A stretch of DNA of 64,000 bases from Alitta virens (GCA_932294295.1 OW028586.1:7717701-7781700), one strand, 5' to 3'; shown: positions 13,310-27,562, numbered from the stretch's first letter. Translations and numbers: made by a program. Notes: generated by a model from the sequence alone, not told the origin.

Positions 13310-14771
13310 CAACATTAGGCTGTCAACAACATTAAGCTGTCAACAACATTAGGCTGTCAACAACATTAGGCTGTCAACAACATTAGGCTGTCAACAACAT
13401 TTGGGTGTCAACAACATTAAGCTGTCAACAACATTAAGCTGTTAACAACATTAAACTCTCAACAACATTAAGCTGTCATCAACATTAGGCTGTCGCCAAA
13501 GTTAAGCCATCAACAACATTAAGCTGTCAGTCAACAACATTAAGCTGTCAACAACATTAAGCTGTCAACAACATTAAGATGTCAACAACATCAAGAAGTC
13601 AACAACATCAAGATGTCAATAACATCAAGATGTCCACAACATTAAGATGTAAACATTAAGATGTCAACAACATCATGATGTGAACAACATTAAGATGTCA
13701 ACAACATTAAGATGTCAACAACATTGAGACATCAACAACATTGAGACATCAACAACATTAAGACATCAACAACATTAAGATGTCAACAACATTAAGACGT
13801 AAACAACATTAAGATGTCAATAACATTAAGATGTCAAGAACACTAGGCTGTCTGTCAACAACATTAAGGTGTCTATCATAACATTAAGCTGTCTGTCAAC
13901 AACATTAGGCTGTCAACAACACGAAGACGTCAACAAAATTGATCAGTCAACGACATTAAGCTGTCAACAACATTAGGCTGTCAACAACATTAGGCTGTCA
14001 ACAACATTAGGCTGTCAACAACATTTGGGTGTCAACAACATTAAGCTGTCAACAACATTAATCTGTCAACAACATTAAGCTGTTAACAACATTAAACTCT
14101 CAACAACATTAAGCTGTCAACACCATTAAGCTGTCAACAGCATTAAGCTGTCAACAACATTAAGCTGTCAACAACATTAAGATGTCAACAACATCAAGAA
14201 GTCAACAACATCAAGATGTCAATAACATCAAGATGTCCACAACATTAAGATGTAAACATTAAGATGTCAACAACATCATGATGTGAACAACATTAAGATG
14301 TCAACAACATTAAGATGTCAACAACATTGAGACGTCAACAACATTAAGACATCAACAACATTAAGATGTCAACAACATTAAGACATCAACAACATTAAGA
14401 TGTCAATAACATTAAGATGTCAAGAACACTAGGCTATCTGTCAACAACATTAAGGTTTCTATCATAACATTAAGCTGTCTGTCAACAACATTAGGCTGTC
14501 AACAACATGAAGACGTCAAAAAAATTGAGCAGTCAATGACATTAAGCTGTCAACAACATTAGGCTGTCAACAACATTAAGCTGTCAACAACTTTAAGCTG
14601 TCTGTCAACAACATAAGGCTGTCAACAACATTAAGCTGTCAACAACATTAGGCTGTCAACAACATTAGGCTGTCAACAACACTTAGATGTCAAGAACATT
14701 AAGATGTCAACAGCATTAAGATGTGAACAACATTAATATGTCGACAACATTAAGATGTGAACAAAATTAAG

Positions 14772-14849
14772 ATGTCAACAACAACAATCTGTCAACAAAA
14801 ATCAACTGTCAACAACAACCATCAGCAGGAACCAACTCTGAAGAACATG
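14772..14849 (+). repeat. S cassette 4
   Basis: Reads CAGCAGGAACC and GAAGAACATGATG. The CAGGAACC subtype recurs at 27563 and 43417, all three followed by GAGATGTCAACGACATT. Confidence 0.9.
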
Positions 14850-16355
14850 ATGTCAACAACATCAAGATGTCAACAACATCAGGAAGTCAACAACATCAAG
14901 ATGTCAATAACATCAAGATGTCCACAACATTAAGATGTAAACATTAAGATGTCAACAACATCATGATGTGAACAACATTAAGATGTCAACAACATTGAGA
15001 TGTCAACGACATTAAGACATTAACAACATTAAGATGTCAACAACATTAAGACGTCAACAACATTAAGATGTCAACAACATTAAGATGTCAACATCACTAG
15101 ACTGTCTGTCAACAACATTAAGCTGTCAACAACTTTAGGGTGTCAACAACATTAAGCTGTCAACAACATTAACCTGTCAACACCGTTAGGCTGTCAACAA
15201 CATTAGGCTGTCAACAAAGTTATGCCATCAACAACATTAAGCTGTCGGTCAACAACATTAAGCTGTCAACAACATTAAGCTGTCAACAACATTAAGCTGT
15301 CAACAACATTTAGCTGTCAACAACATTAAGCTGTCTGTCAACAACATTAAGCTGCCAACAACATCAAGCTGTCTGTCAACAACATTAAGCTCTCAATAAC
15401 ATTTAGCTCTCCACAACATTAAGCTGCCAACAACATTAAGCTGTCAACAACTTTAGGCTGTCTGTCAACAACATTAGGCTGTCAACAACATTAAGCTGTC
15501 TGTCAACAACATTAAGCTGCCAATAACATCAAGCTGTCTGTCAACAACATTAAGCTCTCAATAACATTTAGCTCTCCACAACATTAAGCTGTCAACAACA
15601 TTAAGCTGTCAGCAACTTTAAGCTGTCTGTCAACAACATTAGGCTGTCAACAACATTAAGCTGTCAACAACTTTAAGCTGTCTGTCAACAACATTAAGGT
15701 GTCTGTCAATAACATTAAGCTGTTTGTCAACAACATTAGGCTGTCAACAACATTAAGACGTCAAAAAAATTAAGCAGTCAACGACATTAAACTGTCAACA
15801 ACATTAGGCTGTCAACAACATTAAGCTGTCAACAACATTAAGCTGTCAACAACACTAAGCTGTCTGTCAACAACATTTAGCTGTCAACAACATTAGGGTG
15901 TCAACAACATTAAGCTGTCAACAACATTAGGGTGTCAACAACATTAAGCTGTCAACAACATTAACCTGTCAACAACATTAAGCTGTCAACACCATTAAGC
16001 TGTCAACAATATTAGGCTGTCACCAAAGTCAAGCCATCAACAACATTAAGCTGTCGGTCAACAACTTTAAGCTGCCAAGAACATTAAGCTGTCTGTCAAC
16101 AACATTCAGCTGCCAACAACATCAAGCTGTCTGTCAACAACATTAAGCTCTCAATAACGTTTAGCTCTCCACAACATTAAGCTGTCAACATCATTAAGCT
16201 GGCAACAACTTTAAGCTGTCTGTCAACAACATTAGGCTGTCAACAACATTAGGCTGTCAACAACATTAGGCTGTCAACAACATTAGGCTGTCAACAACAT
16301 TAAGATGTCAAGAACATTAAGATGTCGACGACATTAAGATGTCAACAAAATTAAG

Positions 16356-16466
16356 ATGTCAACAACAACATTCTGTCAACAACAATCAACTGTCAACAAC
16401 AACCATCAGCAGCAACCAACAACTGTCAACAACAACCATCAGCAGCAACCAAATCTGAAGAACAAG
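16356..16466 (+). repeat. L cassette 8
   Basis: Standard L sequence followed by ACATTACGAAGTC, a variant shared with the cassettes at 32430 and 36264. Confidence 0.9.
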
Positions 16467-17283
16467 ATGTCAACAACATTACGAAGTCAACAACATCAAG
16501 ATGTCAATAACATCAAGATGTCCACAACATTAAGATGTAAACATTAAGATGTCAATATCATCATGATGTGAACAACATTAAGATGTCAACAACATTAACA
16601 TGTCAACAACATTAAGCTGTTAAAAACATTAAGCTGTCAACAACATTGAGCTGTCAACAACATTAAGCTGTCAACAACATTAGGGTGTCAACAACATTAA
16701 GCTGTCAACAATATTAGCCTGTCAACAACATTAAGCTGTTAACAACATTAAGCTGTCAACAACATTAAGCTGTCAACACCGTTAGGCTGTCAACAAAATT
16801 AGGGTGTCAACAAAGTTATGCCATCAACAACATTGAGCTGTCGGTCAACAACATTAAGGTGTCAACAACTTTAAGCTGCCAACAACATCAAGCTGTCTGT
16901 CAACAACATTAAGCTCTCAATAACATTTAGCTCTCCACAAGATTAAGCTGTCAACAACATTAAGCTGTCAACAACTTTAAGCTGTCTGTCAACAACATTA
17001 GGCTGTCAACAACATTAAGCTGTCAACAACATTAGGCTGTCAACAACATTAGGCTGTCAACAACATTAGGCTGTCAACAACATTAAGCTGTCAACAACAT
17101 TAAGCTGTCAACAAAATTAGGCTGTCAACAAAGTTATGCCATCAACAACATTAAGCTGTCGGTCAACAACATCAGGGTGTCAACAACTTTAAGCTGTCAA
17201 CAACATTAAGCTGTCAACAACATTAAGCTGTCGACAACTTTAAGCTGTCTGTCAACAATATTAAGGTGTCTGTCAACAACAGT

Positions 17284-17318
17284 AATGTTGTTGACAGCCT
17301 AATGTTGTTGACAGACAG
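17284..17318 (-). repeat. Inverted cassette 4
   Basis: Perfect arms. The monomer before it reads CAACAATATTAAGGTG, private to this copy. Confidence 0.93.
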
Positions 17319-17839
17319 CAACATTAGGCTGTCAACAACATTAAGCTGTCAACAACATTAGGCTGTCAACAATATTAGGCTGTCAACAACATTAGGCTGT
17401 CAACAACATTTGGGTGTCAACAACATTAAGCTGTCAACAACATTAAGCTGTTAACAACATTAAACTCTCAACAACATTAAGCTGTCAACACCATTAAGCT
17501 GTCAACAACATTAGGCTGTCGCCAAAGTTAGGCCATCAACAACATTAAGCTGTTGGTCAACAACATTAAGCTGTCAACAACATTAAGCTGTCAACAACAT
17601 TAAGATGTCAACAACATCAAGATGTCAATAACATCAAGATGTCCACAACATTAAGATGTAAACATTAAGATGCCAACAACATCATGATGTGAACAACATT
17701 AAGATGTCAACAACATTAGGCTGTCAACAACATTAGGCTGTCAACAACACTAAGATGTCAAGAACATTAAGATGTCAACAGCATTAAGATGTGAACAACA
17801 TTAATATGTCGATAACATTAAGATGTGAACAAAATTAAG

Positions 17840-17917
17840 ATGTCAACAACAACAATCTGTCAACAAAAATCAACTGTCAACAACAACCATCAGCAGCAAC
17901 CAACTCAGAAGAACAAG
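17840..17917 (+). repeat. S cassette 5
   Basis: Reads CCAACTCAGAAG in place of CCAACTCTGAAG. Its left flank has ATGTCGATAAC, the subtype also seen before 34599 and 38433. Confidence 0.9.
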
Positions 17918-19183
17918 ATGTCAACAACATCAAGATGTCAACAACATCAAGAAGTCAACAACATCAAGATGTCAATAACATCAAGATGTCCACAACATTA
18001 AGATGTAAACATTAAGATGTCAACAACATCATGATGTGAACAACATTATGATGTCAACAACATTGAGACGTCAACAACATTAAGACATCAACAACATTAA
18101 GATGTCAACAACATTAAGATGTCAACAACATTAAGACGTCAACAACATTAAGATGTCAACAACATTAAGATGTCAAGAACACTAGACTGTCTGTCAACAG
18201 CATTAAGCTGTCAAAAACTTTAGGGTGTCAACAACATTAAGCTGTCAACAACATTAACCTGTCAACAACATTAAGCTGTTAACAACATTAAGCTCTCAAC
18301 AACATTAAGCTGACAACACCATTAGGCTGTCAACAACATTAGGCTGTCAACAAAGTTATGCCATCAACAACATTAAGCTGTCGGTCAACAACATTAAGGT
18401 GTTAACAACTTTAAGCTGTCAACAACATTAAGCTGTCAACAACATTAAGCTGTCAACAACATTAAGCTGTCTGTCAACGACATTAAGCTGCCAACAACAT
18501 CAAGCTGTCTGTCAACAACATTAAGCTCTCAATAGCATTTAGCTCTCCACAACATTAAGCTGTCAACAACATTAAGCTGTCAACAACATTAAGATGTCAA
18601 CAACATTAAGAAGTCAACAACATCAAGATGTCAATAACATCAAGATGTCCACAACATTAAGATGTAAACTTTAAGATGTCAACAACATCATGATGTGAAC
18701 AACATTAAGATGTCAACAACATTAAGATGTCAACAACATTGAGACGTCAACAACATGAAGACATCAACAACATTAAGATGTCAACAACATTAAGACGTCA
18801 ACAACATTAAGATGTCAACAACATTAAGATGTCAAGAACACTAGGCTGTCTGTCAACAACATTAAGGTGTCTATCATAACATTAAGCTGTCTGTCAACAA
18901 CATTAGGCTGTCAACAACATTAAGACGTCAAAAAAATTAAGCAGTCAACGACATAAAGCTGTCAACAACATTAGGCTGTCTACAACATTAAGCTGTCAAC
19001 AACTTTAAGGTGTCTGTCAACAACATTAGGCTGTCAACAACATTAAGCTGTCAACAACATTAGGCTGTCAACAACATTAGGCTGTCAACAACACTAAGAT
19101 GTCAAGAACATTAAGATGTCAACAGCATAAAGATGTGAACAACATTAATATGTCGACAACATTAAGATGTGAACAACATTAAT

Positions 19184-19261
19184 ATGTCAACAACAACAAT
19201 CTGTCAACAAAAATCAACTGTCTACAACAACCATCAGCAGCAACCAACTCTGAAGAACAAG
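19184..19261 (+). repeat. S cassette 6
   Basis: Starts directly from an ACATTAATATGTCAAC monomer instead of AAATTAAGATG, and reads CTGTCTACAACAACC inside. The altered start is shared with 39777. Confidence 0.9.
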
Positions 19262-20848
19262 ATGTCAACAACATCAAGATGTCAACAACATCAAGAAGTC
19301 AACAACATCAAGATGTCAATAACATCAAGATGTCCACAACATTAAGATGTAAACATTAAGATGTCAACATCATCATGATGTGAACAACATTAAGATGTCA
19401 ACAACATTGAGACGTCAACAACATTAAGACATCAACAACATTAAGATGTCAACAACATTAAGATGTCACCAACATTAAGATGTCAACAACATTAAGATGT
19501 CAAGAACACTAGACTGTCTGTCAACAACATTAAGCTGTCTACAACTTTAGGGTGTCAACAACATTAAGCTGTCAACAACATTAACCTGTTAACAACATTA
19601 AGCTGTTAACAACATTAAGCTCTCAACAACATTAAGCTGTCAACACCGTTAGGCTGTCAACAACATTAGGCTGTCAACAAAGTTATGCCATCAACAACAT
19701 TAAGCTGTCGGTCAACAACATTAAGGTGTTAAAAACTTTAAGCTGTCAACAACATTAAGCTGTCAACAACATTAAGCTGTCAACAACATTAAGCTGTCAA
19801 CAACATTAAGCTGTCAACAACATTAAGCTGTCTGTCAACAACATTAAGCTGTCTGTCAACAAAATTAAGCTGCCAACAACATCAAGCTGTCTGTCAACAA
19901 CATTAAGCTCTCAATAACATTTAGCTCTCCACAACATTAAGCTGCCAATAACATTTAGCTGTCAACAACTTAAGGCTGTCTGTCAACAACATTAGGCTGT
20001 CAACAACATAAAGCTGTCTGTCAACAACATTAAGCTGCCAACAACATCAAGCTGTCTGTCAACAACATTATGCTCTCAATAACATTTATCTCTCCACAAC
20101 ATTAAGCTGTCAACAACATTAAGCTGTCAGCAACTTTAAGCTGTCTGTCAACAACATTAGGCTGTCAACAACATTCAGCTGTCAACAACCTTAAGCTGTC
20201 TGTCAACAACATTAGGCTGTCAACAACATTAAGATGTCAAAAAAATTAAGCAGTCAACGACATTAAACTGTCAACAACATTAGGCTGTCAACAACATTAA
20301 GCTGTCAACAACATTAAGCTGTCAACAACACTAAGCTGTCTGTTAACAACATTAAGCTGTCAACAACATTAGGGTGTCAACAACATTAAGCTGTCAACAA
20401 CATTAGGGTGTCAACAACATTAAGCTGTCAACAACATTAACCTGTCAACAACATTAAGCTGTCAACACCATTAAGCTGTCAACAATATTAGGCTGTCACC
20501 AAAGTCAAGCCATCAACAACATTAAGCTGTCGGTCAACAACTTTAAGCTGCCAACAACATCAAGCTGTCTGTCAACAACATTAAGCTGCCAACAACATCA
20601 AGCTGTCTGTCAACAACATTAAGCTCTCAATAACATTTAGCTCTCTACAACATTTAGCTGTCAACAACATTAAGCTGTCAACAACTTTAAGCTGTCTGTC
20701 AACAACATTAGGCTGTCAACAACATTAAGCTGTCAACAACATTAGGCTGTCAACAACATTTGGCTGTCAACAACATTAAGATGTCAAGAACATTAAGATG
20801 TCAACAACATTAAGATGTCGACGACATTAAGATGTCAACAAAATTAAG

Positions 20849-20959
20849 ATGTCAACAACAACATTCTGTCAACAACAATCAACTGTCAACAACAACCATC
20901 AGCAGCAACCAACAACTGTCAACAACAACCATCAGCAGCAACCAACTCTGAAGAACAAG
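20849..20959 (+). repeat. L cassette 9, L/S hybrid
   Basis: The left part and both 33-bp repeats are L-type, but the end reads CCAACTCTGAAG like an S cassette, and the right flank is also S-type (two ATCAAG monomers before AAGAAGTC). The best explanation is exchange between an L and an S cassette inside the shared CAGCAGCAACC core. An ATG frame of 64 codons runs to 21043. Confidence 0.9.
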
Positions 20960-21962
20960 ATGTCAACAACATCAAGATGTCAACAACATCAAGAAGTCAA
21001 CAACATCAAGATGTCAATAACATCAAGATGTCCACAACATTAAGATGTAAACATTAAGATGTCAACAACATCATGATGTGAACAACATTAAGATGTCAAC
21101 AACATTGAGACGTCAACAAAATTAAGACATCAACAACATTAAGATGTCAACAACATTAAGATGTCAACAACATTAAGACGTCAACAACATTAAGATGTCA
21201 ACAACATTAAGATGTCAACAACACTAGACTGTCTGTCAACGACATTAAGCTGTCAACAACTTTAGGGTGTCTGTCAACATTAAGCTGTCAACAACATTAA
21301 CCTGTCAACAACATTAAGCTGTCAACAACATTAAGCTGTCAACAACATTAAGCTGTCAACAACATTAAGCTGACTGTCAACAACATTAAGCTGTCTGTCA
21401 ACAACATTAAGCCGCCAACAACATCAAGCTGTCTGTCAACAACACTAAGCTGTCTGTCAACAACATTAAGCTGTCAACAACATTAGGGTGTCAACAACAT
21501 TAAGCTGTCAACAACATTAGGGTGTCAACAACATTAAGCTGTCAACAACATTAACCTGTCAACAACATTAAGCTGTCAACACCATTAAGCTGTCAACAAT
21601 ATTAGGCTGTCACCATAGTCAAGCCATCAACAACATTGAGCTGTCGGTCAACAACTTTAAGCTGCCAACGACATTAAGCTGTCTGTCAACAACATTAAGC
21701 TGCCAACAACATCAAGCTGTCTGTCAACAACATTAAGCTCTCAATAACATTTAGCTCTCCACAACATTAAGCTGTCAACAACATTAAGCTGTCAACAACT
21801 TTAAGCTGTCTGTCAACAACATTAGGCTGTCAACAACATTAAGCTGTCAACAACATTAGGCTGTCAACAACATTAGGCTGTCAACAACATTAAGATGTCA
21901 AGAACATTAAGATGTCAACAACATTAAGATGTCGACGACATTAAGATGTCAACAAAATTAAG

Positions 21963-22073
21963 ATGTCAACAACAACATTCTGTCAACAACAATCAACTGT
22001 CAACAACAACCATCAGTGGCAACCAACAACTGTCAACAACAACCATCAGCAGCAACCAAATCTGAAGAACAAG
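21963..22073 (+). repeat. L cassette 10
   Basis: The first core reads CATCAGTGGCAACC, a two-base change of CAGCAG. It lies only 1.1 kb after the hybrid cassette, with no S cassette between. Confidence 0.9.
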
Positions 22074-23795
22074 ATGTCAACAACATTAAGAAGTCAACAA
22101 CATCAAGATGTCAATAACATCAAGATGTCCACAACATTAAGATGTAAACCTTAAGATGTCAACATCATCATGATGTGAACAACATTAAGATGTCAACAAC
22201 ATTAAGATGTCAACAACATTAAGCTGTTAAAAACACTAAGCTGTCAACAACATAGAGCTGTCAACAACATTAAGCTGTCAACAACATTAGGGTGTCAACA
22301 ACATTAAGCTGTCAACAATATTAGCCTGTCAACAACATTAAGCTGTTAACAACATTAAGCTGTCAACAACATTAAGCTGTCAACACCGTTAGGCTGTCAA
22401 CAAAATTAGGCTGTCAACAAAGTTATGCCATCAACAACATTAAGCTGTCGGTCAACAACATTAAGGTGTCAACAACTTTAAGCTGTCAACAACATTAAGC
22501 TGTCAACAACATTAAGCTGTCAACAACATTAAGCTGTAGACAACTTTAAGCTGTCTGTCAACAACATTAAGCTGCCAACAACATCAAGCTGTCTGTCAAC
22601 AACATTAAGCTCTCAATAACATTTAGCTCTCCACAACATTAAGCTGTCAACAACATTAAGCTGTCAGCAACTTTAAGCTGTCTGTCAACAACATTAGGCT
22701 GTCAACAACATTAAGCTGTCAACAACTTTAAGCTGTCTGTCAACAACATTAAGGTGTCTGTCAAGAACATTAAGCTTTCTGTCAACAACATTAGGCTGTC
22801 AACAACATTAAAAAATTAAGCAGTCAACGACATTAAACTGTCAACAACATTAGGCTGTCAACAACATTAAGCTGTCAACAACACTAAGCTGTCTGTCAAC
22901 AACATTAAGCTGTCAACAACATTAAGGTGTCAACAACATTAAGCTGTCAACAACATTAGGGTGTCAACAACATTAAGCTGTCAACAACATGAAACTGTCA
23001 ACAACATTAAGCTGTCAACACCATTAAGCTGTCAACAATATTAGGCTGTCACCAAAGTCAAGCCATCAACAACATTAAGCTGTCGGTCAACAACTTTAAG
23101 CTGCCAACAACATTAAGCTGTCTGTCAACAACATTAAGCTGCCAACAACATCAAGCTGTCTGTCAACAAAATTAGGCTCTCAATAACATTTAGCTCTCCA
23201 CAACATTAAGCTGTCAACAACATTAAGCTGTCAACAACCTTAAGCTGTCTGTCAACAACATTAGGCTGTCAACAACATTAGCCGGTTGTCAACAACATTA
23301 AGACGTCAAAAAAATTAAGCAGTCAACAACATTAAGAAGTCAACAACATCAGGATGTCAATAACATCAAGATGTCCACAACATTAAGATGTAAACATTAA
23401 GATGTCAACAACATCATGATGTGAACAACATTAAGATGTCAACAACATCAAGATGTCAACAACATTAAGCTGTTAAAAACATTAAGCTGTCAACAACATT
23501 GAGCTGTCAACAACATTAAGCTGTCAACAACATTAGGGTGTCAACAACATTAAGCTGTCAACAACATTAACCTGTCAACAACATTAAGCTGTTAACAACA
23601 TTAAGCTGTCAACAACATTAATCTGTCAACACCGTTAGGCTGTCAACAAAATTAGGCTGTCAACAAAGTTATGCCATCAACAACATTAAGCTCTCGGTCA
23701 ACAACATTAAGGTGTCAACAACTTTAAGCTGTCAACAACATTAAGCTGTCAACAACATTAAGCTGTCAACAACATTAAGCTGTCAACAACATTAA

Positions 23796-23880
23796 GCTGC
23801 CGACAACTTTAAGCTGTCGACAACTTTAAGCTGTCGACAACTTTAAGCTGTCGACAACTTTAAGCTGTCGACAACTTTAA
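23796..23880 (+). repeat. Fivefold GTCGAC monomer run
   Basis: Five consecutive 17-bp units of the form GCTGTCGACAACTTTAA (the first reads GCTGCCGAC). Other HOR copies have a single such unit at this place, just before the inverted cassette. Confidence 0.92.
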
Positions 23881-23920
23881 GCTGTCTGTCAATAACGTAA
23901 AGGTGTCTGTCAACAACAGT

Positions 23921-23955
23921 AATGTTGTTGACAGCCTAATGTTGTTGACTGAGAG
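23921..23955 (-). repeat. Inverted cassette 5, diverged
   Basis: The loop side reads TTGACTGAGAG and the right arm CAACATTAAGC, so the stem has a mismatch. Preceded by a fivefold GTCGACAACTTTAAGCT run. Confidence 0.9.
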
Positions 23956-24729
23956 CAACATTAAGCTGTCAACAACATTAAGCTGTCAACAACATTAGGC
24001 TGTCAACAACATTAGGCTGTCAACAACATTAGGCTGTCAACAACATTTGGGTGTCAACAACATTAAGCTGTCAACAATATTAAGCTGTTAACAACATAAG
24101 GCTGTCGCCAAAGTTAAGCCATCAACTCCATTAAGCTGTCGGTCAACAACATTAAGCTGTCAACAACATTAAGCTGTCAACAACAATAAGATGTCAACAA
24201 CATCAAGAAGTCAACAACATCAAGATGTTAATAACATCAAGATGTCCACAACATTAAGATTTAAACATTAAGATGTCAACAACATCATGATGTGAACAAC
24301 ATTAAGATGTCAACAACATTAAGATGTCAACAACATTGAGACGTCAACAACATTAAGACATCAACAACATTAAGATGTCAACAACATTAAGATGTCAACA
24401 ACATTAAGATGTCAACAACACTAGGCTGTCTGTCAACAACATTAAGGTGTCTATCATTACATTAAGCTGTCTGTCAACAACATTAGGCTGTCAACAACAT
24501 TAAGACGTCAAAAAAATTAAGCAGTCAACGACATTAAGCTGTCAACAACATTAGGCTGTCAACAACATTAGGCTGTCAACAACTTTAAGCTGTCTGTCAA
24601 CAACATTAGGCTGTCAACAACATTAAGCTGTCAACAACATAAGGCTGTCAACAACATTAGGCTGTCAACAACACTAAGATGTCAAGAACATTAAGATGTC
24701 AACAGCATTAAGATGTGAACAACATTAAT

Positions 24730-24807
24730 ATGTCAACAACAACAATCTGTCAACAAAAATCAACTGTCAACAACAACCATCAGCAGCAACCAACTCTGAA
24801 GAACAAG
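24730..24807 (+). repeat. S cassette 7
   Basis: Starts directly from ACATTAATATGTCAAC. The GTCGACAACATTAAGATGTGAAC stretch that normally precedes an S cassette is absent, and the copy at 41388 has the same loss. Confidence 0.9.
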
Positions 24808-26219
24808 ATGTCAACAACATCAAGATGTCAACAACATCAAGAAGTCAACAACATCAAGATGTCAATAACATCAAGATGTCAACAACATTAAGATGTAAAC
24901 ATTAAGATGTCAACAACATCATGATGTGAACAACATTAAGATGTCAGCAACATTGAGACGTCAACAACATTAAGACATCAACAACATTAAGATGTCAACA
25001 ACATTAAGATGTCAACAACATTAAGACGTCAACAACATTAAGATGTCAACAACATTAAGATGTCAAGAACACTAGACTGTCTGTCAACAACATTAAGCTG
25101 TCTACAACTTTAGGGTGTCAACAACATTAAGCTGTCAACAACATTAACCTGTAAACAACATTAAGCTGTTAACAACATTAAGCTCTCAACAACATTAAGC
25201 TGTCAACACCGTTAGGCTGTCAACAACATTAGGCTGTCAACAAAGTTATGCCATCAACAACATTAAGCTGTTGGTCAACAACATTAAGGTGTTAACAACT
25301 TTAAGCTGTCAACAACATTAAGCTGTCAACAGCATTAAGCTGTCAACAACATTAAGCTGTCTGTCAACAACATTAAGCTGCCAACAACATCAAGCTGTCT
25401 GTCAACAACATTAAGCTCTCAATAACATTTAGCTCTCCACAACATTAAGCTGTCAACAACATTAAGCTGTCCGCAACTTTAAGCTGTCTGTCAACAACAT
25501 AAGGCTGTCAACAACATTAAGCTGTCAACAACTTTAAGCTGTCTGTCAACAACATTAAGGTGTCTGTCAATAACATTAAGCTGTCTGTCAACAACATTAG
25601 GCTGTCAACAACATTAAGAAGTCAAAAAAATTAAGCAGTCAACGACATTAAACTGTCAACAACATTAGGCTGTCAACAACATTAAGCTGTCAACAACATT
25701 AAGCTGTCAACAACACTAAGCTGTCTGTCAACAATATTAAGCTGTCAACAACATTAGGGTGTCAACAACAATATTAAGCTGTCAACAACATTAGGGTGTC
25801 AACAACATTAAGCTGTCAACAACATTAACCTGTCAACAACATAAAGCTGTCAACACCATTAAGCTGTCAACAATATTAGGCTGTCACCAAAGTCAAGCCA
25901 TCAACAACATTAAGCTGTCGGTCAACAACTTTAAGCTGCCAACAACATTAAGCTGTCTGTCAACAACATTAAGCTGCCAACAACATCAAGCTGTCTGTCA
26001 ACAACATTAAGCTCTCAATAACATTTAGCTCTCCACAACATTAAGCTGTCAACAACATTAAGCTGTCAACAACTTTAAGCTGTCTGTCAACAACATTAGG
26101 CTGTCAACAACATTAAGCTGTCAACAACATTAGGCTGTCAACAACATTAAGATGTCAAGAACATTAAGATGTCAACAACATTAAGATGTCGACGACATTA
26201 AGATGTCAACAAAATTAAG

Positions 26220-26330
26220 ATGTCAACAACAACATTCTGTCAACAACAATCAAGTGTCAACAACAACCATCAGCAGCAACCAACAACTGTCAACAACAAC
26301 CATCAGCAGCAACCAAATCTAAAGAACAAG
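26220..26330 (+). repeat. L cassette 11
   Basis: Reads CAATCAAGTGTC and AAATCTAAAGAAC. The second change is shared with its partner at 42057, and the first is private. Confidence 0.9.
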
Positions 26331-26846
26331 ATGTCAACAACATTAAGAAGTCAACAACATCAAGATGTCAATAACATCAAGATGTCCACAACATTAAGAT
26401 GTAAACATTAGGATGTCAACAACATCATGATGTGAACAACATTAAGATGTCAACAACATTAAGATGTCAACAACATTAAGCTGTTAAAAACATTAAGCTG
26501 TCAACAACATTGAGCTGTCAACAACATTAAGCTGTCAACAACATTAAGGTGTCAACAACATTAAGCTGTCAACAACATTAACCTGTCAACAACATTAAGC
26601 TGTTAACAACATTAAGCTGTCAACAACATTAAGCTGTCAACACCGTTAGGCTGTCAACAAAATTAGGCTGTCAACAAAGTTATGCCATCAACAACATTAA
26701 GCTGTCGGTCAACAACATTAAGGTGTCAACAACTTTAAGCTGTCAACAACATTAAGCTGTCAACAACATTAAGCTGTCAACAACATTAAGCTGTCGACAA
26801 CTTTAAGCTGTCTGTCAACAACATTAAGGTGTCTGTCAACAACAGT

Positions 26847-26864
26847 AATGTTGTTCACAGACAG
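26847..26864 (-). repeat. Inverted cassette 6, truncated
   Basis: Only 18 bp remain: one of the two inverted monomers (17 bp) is gone, leaving an 8-bp stem (TAATGTTG with CAACATTA) around TTCACAGACAG. The partner at 42684 is full length and shares the TTCACAG change, so this copy lost the monomer after the super-unit duplication. Confidence 0.9.
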
Positions 26865-27562
26865 CAACATTAGGCTGTCAACAACATTAAGCTGTCAACA
26901 ACATTAGGCTGTCAACAACATTAGGCTGTCAACAACATTAGGCTGTCAACAACATTAAGCTGTCAACAACATTAAGCTGTCAACAACATTAAGCTGTTAA
27001 CAACATTAAACTCTCAACAACATTAAGCTGTCAACAACATTAGGGTGTCAACAACTTTAAGCTGTCAACAACATTAGGGTGTCAACAACATTAAGCTATC
27101 AACAACATTAACCTGTCAACAACATTAAGCTGTTAACAAATTTAAGCTCTCAACAACATTAAGCTGTCAACATCATTAAGCTGTCAACAATATTAGGCTG
27201 TCACCAAAGTTAAGCCATCAACAACATTAAGCTGTCGGTCAACAACATTAAGCTGCCAACAACATTAAGCTGTTAAAAACATTAAGCTGTCAACAACATT
27301 GAGCTGTCAACAACATTAAGCTGTCAACAACATTAGGGTGTCAACAACATTAAGCTGTCAACAACATTGAGCTGTCTGTCAACAACATTAGGCTGTCAAC
27401 AACATTAAGCTGTCAACAACATTAGGCTGTCAACAACATTAGGCTGTCAACAGCATTAGGCTGTCAACAACACTAAGATGTCAAGAACATTAAGATGTCA
27501 ACAGCATTAAGATGTGAACAACATTAATATGTTGACAACATTAAGATGTGAACAAAATTAAG

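Larger units (their letters stand above)
12070..14530 (+). repeat. 2.5-kb tandem duplication, unit B2
   Basis: This is the second copy of the 2.5-kb unit, with L 12665 and an inverted cassette at 13275. It keeps the 17-bp monomer before the L cassette that B1 lost, and it lacks one monomer near 13440 that B1 keeps. After about 14530 the sequence moves to a different HOR subfamily, beginning with the S cassette at 14772 that carries CAGCAGGAACC. Confidence 0.78.
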
